DNA from: Hyphomicrobiales bacterium
GTDB lineage: Bacteria; Pseudomonadota; Alphaproteobacteria; Rhizobiales; Rhizobiaceae
Length of the DNA stretch: 54,443 nt
NCBI GenBank assembly: GCA_900472485.1
Contig: UCII01000024.1
Coordinates: forward strand, 1 to 54,443
Direction: 5' to 3'
Below, in pieces: positions 49,748 through 54,443 of the stretch. A program made the position numbers and the translations under genes. Positions within the stretch are counted from its first letter, which is position 1. The number at the start of each line of letters is the position of its first letter. The notes under the pieces are model-generated. The model was given only the letters and a program-made list of their open reading frames with translations, did not search any database and was not told the origin of the DNA.

Positions 49748-51378
49748 GCGAAGACCCCATGCATGTACCAGTCCGGCGTCGTGCCGCCTCGGCCATAGAG
49801 CCCCTTGCGGAACAGCCAGAAACGATGGCCCTCCTCATCCTCAACCTGGAAATAATCGCGGGCAGGCTCTTCCTTTTCCCTTTCTTCGAGCCACCATTCC
49901 GCCGAAAGCCGCTCCGGCCCTTCGGCCCGGCTGACCCGATGCATGACCCGCCGCCAGCGGAATTGCCGGGGAGGGCCATCAGGCACTTCGGCGGCAATGG
50001 TTTCGACCAGCTCCGGCATGCGAAACAGCCGCAACGGCCGTTCGCCACGGAAAAAGCCAGACCCGGCATCTTCCTGACCTGTCCGGCGCCGGGAAGCGAG
50101 AAGCCCCATGGCCGGCATCGGCCGCACGGCCCGCTCGGGGATATGGCTCTGCCGCAGCTCAAAACCCTGCAGGCAATCCGGCCCCAGCCGCGCGGCCACG
50201 CGATCGACAAAGGCGGCAAGCGAACCTTCCTGGCGGTCTTCTCCGACGAAATCGCCCTGGATTGCATCGAAAGGCGCATGCTGAAGCACATTGAGGCGGA
50301 CGATTTCGAAACCATAGCCGACATCGAGATCGTCATGAATGGCGCCGAAGCGCTCCGTGAACAGGCTGGCGATCCGGCTCGGTTCCCGCAACGGCTGCGA
50401 CGCACCGGCCGCGATATGGAAAACCGCACCATCCACCCGGAAGAGCAGGAGCTCGAAGGAACGGCCACCGATGCCGCGGGCTTCCAGCCCAGGCTTCAGG
50501 CTTTCGGCAAGCTGGCGGGCGAGCTTAAGGATATCGTCTTCCGCCTGCACCGGTTCGGCCAGCCGACGCTCGGCCGACAATTGCGCGACCGGCCGGCGCG
50601 GCGAAATCGGCTCTTCGACGAGGCCGACGGCCTGGTCGAGCCGTAACAGCAGCTGCGCGCCGAACCGGCGGGCAAGCGGCGCCCGCGGCGCGGCTAGAAG
50701 ATCGCCCACCTGCTTCAGGCCCATCTTCTGCAAGGCCGCAACAGTCTCGTCGCCAAGCCTTAAGGAGGCGACGGGCAGCGGCGCCAGAGCTTCTTCCATC
50801 GCCTCCGGAGGAACGATACGGCTGCCATCAAAGCGGGCAACGGCCCATGAGAGGCCGGGCGCTGAGGAAATGGCGCCACGCACATCGAGCCCCAGCCGGG
50901 AAATCCGGATCAAGATGTCCTCGAGCAGCGCCTCTTCGCCACCGAAGAGATGGGCGCAGCCGGTAATATCGAGAAAAAGGCCATCCTTGCCGTCGATCGC
51001 CACCAGCGGCGTATAACGGTCGCACCAATCGGCGATCGCTTCCAGAAGCTTGCGATCCGCGGCCAGATCCTCCTCGACGACATCGAGATCGGGACAGATC
51101 GCCTTCGCCTCGGCCACGCCCTGACCCTGTTTCAGGCCGATCATTTCGGCGCGCTCGTTGATGGCGGTCAGCCGCATGGCATTGTTCAGCTTGCCGGCAC
51201 AGGCGAGCGGCGGCGCTTCAAGCCTGCCTGTCGAACGCCAGGACAGACCCCAGCGCTTGCGCGCGATGCGGTCGGTCGGCAGATGCGGGAAGGTCAGCGC
51301 CAGAATGCGCTGCGTATTCGCCGGGAAAGGCAGGGTGCTGAACATCGGAGACAGAGGCAAAGCGGCGGTCATGGGCAT
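49744..51378 (-). CDS. imuB: ImuB, inactive Y-family polymerase
   Basis: A 544-residue Y-family-like protein. The start ILALTFPHLPTDRIARKRWG stands where active polymerases have their D-x-D aspartates; these are missing, as in other ImuB proteins, which work as a hub for the clamp and DnaE2. Thumb and little-finger regions follow (LASLRLGDETVAALQKMGL). A possible clamp-binding stretch, LFRMPELVE, occurs near 450. Its start overlaps imuA by 161 bases in another frame; the ATG at 51372 or a later one (51345) are alternatives. Confidence 0.92.
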   Translation of the reverse strand: MPMTAALPLSPMFSTLPFPANTQRILALTFPHLPTDRIARKRWGLSWRSTGRLEAPPLACAGKLNNAMRLTAINERAEMIGLKQGQGVAEAKAICPDLDVVEEDLAADRKLLEAIADWCDRYTPLVAIDGKDGLFLDITGCAHLFGGEEALLEDILIRISRLGLDVRGAISSAPGLSWAVARFDGSRIVPPEAMEEALAPLPVASLRLGDETVAALQKMGLKQVGDLLAAPRAPLARRFGAQLLLRLDQAVGLVEEPISPRRPVAQLSAERRLAEPVQAEDDILKLARQLAESLKPGLEARGIGGRSFELLLFRVDGAVFHIAAGASQPLREPSRIASLFTERFGAIHDDLDVGYGFEIVRLNVLQHAPFDAIQGDFVGEDRQEGSLAAFVDRVAARLGPDCLQGFELRQSHIPERAVRPMPAMGLLASRRRTGQEDAGSGFFRGERPLRLFRMPELVETIAAEVPDGPPRQFRWRRVMHRVSRAEGPERLSAEWWLEEREKEEPARDYFQVEDEEGHRFWLFRKGLYGRGGTTPDWYMHGVFA

Positions 51379-52198
51379 TCCACTCCAGGGTTATGGAAAG
51401 GGGGGCCGGGTTTCGGCTCTTTTCCAAGGTCAGACGAAAGGCCGGGTGACCGATGCTGCCGCCAAGCACCGATCCGTCCGGCAGGGGCCGCGCCTGCGCC
51501 GGCGCGGGTTCGACGGAAAAGCGGAAGAGGGCGCTGCTTGCTTCCTCCTCGCCTCCCTGTCGCAATAGAAACAAAGGCCGCCCCGCCGCCTTGGCCCTCA
51601 GCGCCAACCGCCGGCTTTCGGTCAGGCCGAAACGGGCGGGATTGCCGCGTACTTCGAGAATGACGACGGCAAAGGCAGCACTGCCAAGCGCCGCCTCCGC
51701 CACCCAGAGCGCATCATCCAGCTTGCGCGGCGACGCCTGCAAGAAAGCCTGAGGCTCCAACCCGAAATCGCTGATGCCGATGGCATAGGGCAGGCCAGCC
51801 TCCATCGTCGCAACCGTATCGCCGATCCACAGAACCGGAGACTTGGCCGCGACCGTGTCCGACGCTCGCGCATGCAGCCGCGCGGCAAGCGCAAGGGCAA
51901 AACCGCTCGCCGCCCCGGCATCGCGCAGGCCGAGGGAGCGGATTTCGGTCAGCGCATCGAGCGGCAGGCCGCCTTGCAGCGCCGCATCGAGATCGTCGAC
52001 GCCGATCGGAAGGAGCGACTGTTCAAGCATAGGCGAGGCGGGCAGGGACTTCGCAATACCCGCCGCCTCTTTCGCCGGCTTGTCTGCCAGCGTCTCATGC
52101 GCCGCAGCTGTCAGGGCCGGGATCGGCCTGCCTTCCAGTCGGGCAATGGTTTCACGCAGGGCAAAAAGCGTTTCCCGCGCCACGGCAGCCTCGGCCAT
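51218..52198 (-). CDS. imuA: ImuA, RecA-like SOS mutagenesis protein
   Basis: A 326-residue RecA/SulA-like protein that begins the ImuA-ImuB-DnaE2 cassette. The block LPIGVDDLDAALQGGLPLDA is typical; LTEIRSLGLRDAGAASGFAL follows in place of a full Walker A. I use the ATG at 52198, with GGAG 8 bases upstream; the GTG at 52207 is an alternative. A LexA box lies 24 bases upstream. The long 161-base overlap with imuB is unusual but both frames are clearly coding by their conserved parts. Confidence 0.9.
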   Translation of the reverse strand: MAEAAVARETLFALRETIARLEGRPIPALTAAAHETLADKPAKEAAGIAKSLPASPMLEQSLLPIGVDDLDAALQGGLPLDALTEIRSLGLRDAGAASGFALALAARLHARASDTVAAKSPVLWIGDTVATMEAGLPYAIGISDFGLEPQAFLQASPRKLDDALWVAEAALGSAAFAVVILEVRGNPARFGLTESRRLALRAKAAGRPLFLLRQGGEEEASSALFRFSVEPAPAQARPLPDGSVLGGSIGHPAFRLTLEKSRNPAPLSITLEWNAHDRRFASVSDVQHPAFPGEYAAHSGADLPASADRPHRAQALGSVLAFDRQA

Positions 52199-52221
52199 GA
52201 CGTTCACTCCAGATCGATAAT

Positions 52222-52236
52222 GTTCCTGTTATGTTC
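52222..52236 (-). promoter_or_regulatory. LexA (SOS) box of the imuA operon
   Basis: GTTC-N7-GTTC is present exactly (GTTC at 52222-52225 and 52233-52236), the alphaproteobacterial LexA site. It lies just upstream of imuA, between it and the divergent zincin gene. Confidence 0.85.
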
Positions 52237-52360
52237 TTATGGATTCCAGAGCTTGGAGAAAGAGTCAACACCATTTAATGAGAAAATATTCCTCTGCCTC
52301 AATCTGCTCTCGTAAAAGCAGCGCAAAGTCTCTATATGACCAGCCAAGGAAGGAATATTC

Positions 52361-52798
52361 ATGGCTCGCGTCGACCAGAGCGAAGATTGGCGGGATCGCC
52401 ATTCGCCCTCCATCAGCACATTCGAATCCCTGGCAATGGAGGCCTACAGCCACCTGCCGGACGAATTCCGTTCGCTCACCGGTGATCTCGTCATCCTCAT
52501 CGAAGATTTCCCGGATGATGAGGTATTCGAGGACATGGCGCTGGAAACGCCCTTCGACCTGCTCGGCCTCTTCGAAGGCCGCGGCATCTCGGAGCGCTTT
52601 ACCGCCCAGACCGGCGACATGCCCAACAAGATTCGCCTCTATCGCCGGCCGATCATCGATTACTGGGCCGAGAACGAGGAAACCCTCGGCGACATCATCA
52701 CCCATGTCCTGATCCACGAGATCGGCCACCATTTCGGCCTGAGCGACGAGGACATGGAGCGCATCGAAGCGAGCGCGGAAGAAGCGACGGATCGCTGA
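52361..52798 (+). CDS. Small zincin-like metallopeptidase
   Basis: A 145-residue protein of the minimal zincin family (MMP37-like). The active site is HVLIHEIGHHFGLSDEDME with HExxH and a third histidine two residues on. Its substrate is unknown; some relatives lie beside SOS or division genes. AAGGAAGGAA precedes the ATG. It is divergent from imuA. Confidence 0.85.
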   Translation: MARVDQSEDWRDRHSPSISTFESLAMEAYSHLPDEFRSLTGDLVILIEDFPDDEVFEDMALETPFDLLGLFEGRGISERFTAQTGDMPNKIRLYRRPIIDYWAENEETLGDIITHVLIHEIGHHFGLSDEDMERIEASAEEATDR

Positions 52799-52849
52799 AG
52801 CATTTCACATGCGAAAATTGCTGGCTGGAAAGAAGGAAAATCCGACGAT

Positions 52850-52975
52850 TTATTCGCCTGGATGAAGCCTTTGCTGGCGCCGATCATTCCAATCGTTGAC
52901 GAACACGATTATCCATCCCAGCGCCGCGATGACAAAGGGTAAGATAAAGAAAAAGAAGATGGCTGCGCTATTCAT
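52850..52975 (-). CDS. Tiny membrane protein
   Basis: A 41-residue protein, nearly all one hydrophobic helix (AAIFFFFILPFVIAALGWII) followed by VFVNDWNDRRQQRLHPGE. A strong ribosome site GGGGAGG lies 8 bases before the ATG. Its ATG overlaps the stop of the upstream 75-residue gene (ATGA), so translation is coupled. No function is known. Confidence 0.6.
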   Translation of the reverse strand: MNSAAIFFFFILPFVIAALGWIIVFVNDWNDRRQQRLHPGE

Positions 52976-53199
52976 AGTTTCAGCCTCCCCAAAACGTGCC
53001 TTGCTGCCATATGTAATGTAAAAGCAGCAAAAAGCCAAATGATGCTGGAAAGAATGGCAATCCACGAGACTTGCAAAGCAGCGGCACCGTTCACCGCTGA
53101 AACCACGGGGGCAATCAGGCCCGCAGCAATGCAAGCGGTAGACGCCCGATCAAGTGCATTGGCCAATAATTTGGTGCGTTCGTTGTGGACGAGGGTCAT
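52972..53199 (-). CDS. Small membrane protein
   Basis: A 75-residue protein with two hydrophobic segments (about 18-38 and 43-63) and short charged ends (TLVHNERTKLLANALDRAST). It ends within the start of the 41-residue membrane protein. The ATG at 53199 has no strong ribosome site. No domain is recognised. Confidence 0.55.
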   Translation of the reverse strand: MTLVHNERTKLLANALDRASTACIAAGLIAPVVSAVNGAAALQVSWIAILSSIIWLFAAFTLHMAARHVLGRLKL

Positions 53200-53226
53200 G
53201 ACGGCTTGTTCTGCTTTTCTTCCGCA

Positions 53227-53433
53227 TCACTGCTCCGAAAGCTTCATCTCCGGATCGTAATCCTTACCGGCGACCTCCTTGACCACAGCCTGGCCGCACT
53301 CCATCCGACCGCTCGTAGAATTGAAGCCATAGGTCGGCGAGCCGTATAGCTCCCAGCCCTTGTTCAGCGCTGCGCTCACCTTGTGGCAGAAGGAAGCGTC
53401 ATCGGGGCCGGTGAGGAAGCGGTAGAGTTTCAT
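53227..53433 (-). CDS. DUF1737 protein
   Basis: A 68-residue protein of the DUF1737 family: KLYRFLTGPDDASFCHKVSA then ALNKGWELYGSPTYGFN. It is often found as a stand-alone small protein in alphaproteobacteria; no role is known. I use the ATG at 53433, as the family starts with MKLYRFLTG. It lies 37 bases after the CitE-like gene on the same strand. Confidence 0.75.
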   Translation of the reverse strand: MKLYRFLTGPDDASFCHKVSAALNKGWELYGSPTYGFNSTSGRMECGQAVVKEVAGKDYDPEMKLSEQ

Positions 53434-53470
53434 CAAAGCATCTTTCGTGTTTGGCCGGGCAATTCGACAG

Positions 53471-54415
53471 TCAGGCCTCGGTGCGAGGCGCCGCCGCAGC
53501 ACCCGAAGAGCGCTGCTCGATCAGACGAGCTTTATGAATGAGTCTCTCCGCCTGGACAAGGTGCAGCCGCTCCACCATCCGCCCGCCAAGGTTCACAACA
53601 TTCAGCGCGTTGGCGCCTGGCTCTGCGAAAGCGGCAATGATGGCTTCGGCCTCGGCGATCGCAGCCTCAGCCGGGCCGAAATGCCGGTTGGCGGCTTTGA
53701 TCTGGCTCGGATGGATCAGCATCTTGCCGGCAAAGCCCATGGCGACACCCTGGCCGCATTCTGCCGCGAATTCTTCGGCATCCTTGAAATCGTTGAAGAC
53801 GCTGTCGATCGCCTCGAGCCCATAGGCGCTGACAGCCAATATAACCTGCATCAGCCAGGGCACGAGATAGGGGCGACCGGGCTGCGGCAGAACGCCCGTT
53901 TCCTTCCTGAGGTCGTTGAGACCGACGACAAAACAATCGAGCCGGCTGCCGGCGGTGCGCCCGGCCTCGGCGATCGCGGCCGCATTCAGGATGCCGCGCG
54001 GCGTCTCGATCATGGCCCAGATACGCAAATCCTCCGGCGCGTCGGCTTCCGCAAGCCGGTCACTGACAGCAGTCACGTCCTGAGGCTCGTCCACCTTCGG
54101 CAGCAAGACCGCATCCGGCTCCAGTTCCGCAACCAGCGCCAGATCATCGGCACCGAAATGAGAGGAAAGCGCATTGATGCGGATGATCCGCTCCTTGTCC
54201 GGCAGCGGCAAAGCCGAAAAGAAGGCCCGCAAATTCTCCCGCGCCTCGGCCTTCTTCTCCGGCGAAACCGAATCCTCGAGATCGAAGATGACGGCGTCGC
54301 AACCGAGGCTCGAAAGCTTGTCCAGCGCGCGTCGGTTGATAGCGGGAACGCTCAAGACCGAGCGGCGCAGACGGGCGGGACGGGAAGGGGGGTTTTGGCT
54401 CGCAGATTGGCTCAT
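53471..54415 (-). CDS. CitE/HpcH-family lyase (malyl-CoA lyase-like)
   Basis: A 314-residue TIM-barrel enzyme of the HpcH/HpaI-CitE family. RRSVLSVPAINRRALDKLSS, then CDAVIFDLEDSVSP holds the metal-binding acids and arginine; RIWAMIETPRGILNA gives the catalytic glutamate; GMFAGKMLIHP-like GFAGKMLIHPSQI is the family's end part. It could be a malyl-CoA or citramalyl-CoA lyase or a malyl-CoA thioesterase; the sequence does not say which. It is complete and ends near the window edge. Confidence 0.82.
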   Translation of the reverse strand: MSQSASQNPPSRPARLRRSVLSVPAINRRALDKLSSLGCDAVIFDLEDSVSPEKKAEARENLRAFFSALPLPDKERIIRINALSSHFGADDLALVAELEPDAVLLPKVDEPQDVTAVSDRLAEADAPEDLRIWAMIETPRGILNAAAIAEAGRTAGSRLDCFVVGLNDLRKETGVLPQPGRPYLVPWLMQVILAVSAYGLEAIDSVFNDFKDAEEFAAECGQGVAMGFAGKMLIHPSQIKAANRHFGPAEAAIAEAEAIIAAFAEPGANALNVVNLGGRMVERLHLVQAERLIHKARLIEQRSSGAAAAPRTEA

Positions 54416-54443
54416 TGTGCCGTTTTGGCGCGCTTTTAATCGG

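Noticed and set aside
49639..50646. 335-codon plus-strand frame opposite imuB/dnaE2
   Set aside because: Shadow of conserved minus-strand genes.
1..54443. CRISPR arrays or IS elements
   Set aside because: No regularly spaced repeats and no transposase gene with terminal inverted repeats were seen in the window.

Overview
The window is chromosomal DNA from an alphaproteobacterium of the Rhizobiaceae, most likely a Rhizobium species. The evidence is the rhizobial protein sequences and gene orders (rplU-rpmA-GNAT-GNAT-obgE-proB-proA-nadD, rsfS-rlmH-envC-like-ctpA-rppH), the alphaproteobacterial SOS box GTTC-N7-GTTC, intergenic repeats that look like rhizobial RIME elements, and an sRNA with CCTCCTCCC loops. 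All names rest on reading the sequence; no database search was possible.

Layout. 1-4.9 kb: a tRNA-Gln, an ECF sigma factor with its NrsF/DUF1109 membrane anti-sigma, and a divergent operon of two bufferin-type (DUF2282) precursor peptides, an MNIO (DUF692) enzyme, a DUF2063 partner and a DoxX membrane protein. The same promoter motif, GTAAC-N17-CGTAGA, stands in front of both the sigma gene and the precursor genes, so this looks like a self-contained, stress-induced RiPP regulon, probably for copper. 5-12.3 kb: a PhyH-like dioxygenase, a DUF1003 membrane protein, a TetA/TetR pair with two perfect operators, an HxlR regulator with a flavin reductase, a haloalkane-dehalogenase-like hydrolase and a cupin.

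12.4-28.3 kb: a genomic island of about 15.8 kb bounded by a perfect 109-bp direct repeat that contains a whole tRNA-Ser(CGA) gene. It holds two DNA methyltransferases convergent with a PLD-type nuclease (a BfiI-like restriction candidate), an HTH protein, a serine recombinase, unrecognised genes, a tyrosine integrase placed centrally, a DUF262-PIN gene pair, and an ImmA/IrrE metallopeptidase gene followed by a class III nucleotide-cyclase-like gene. The last two pairs look like defence or signalling modules without an obvious named counterpart. No relaxase or conjugation genes are visible.

28.3-54.4 kb: core genes. These are L21/L27, two acetyltransferases, obgE, the proline genes proB-proA, nadD, a minus-strand sRNA with three anti-Shine-Dalgarno loops, the molybdate transporter modABC with a one-domain ModE, rsfS, rlmH, cell-envelope genes (EnvC-like, CtpA, divergent polysaccharide deacetylase), rppH, the iron-store genes bfd-bfr, the SOS mutagenesis cassette imuA-imuB-dnaE2 behind a LexA box, a small zincin, two tiny coupled membrane proteins, a DUF1737 protein and a CitE/malyl-CoA-lyase-like protein.
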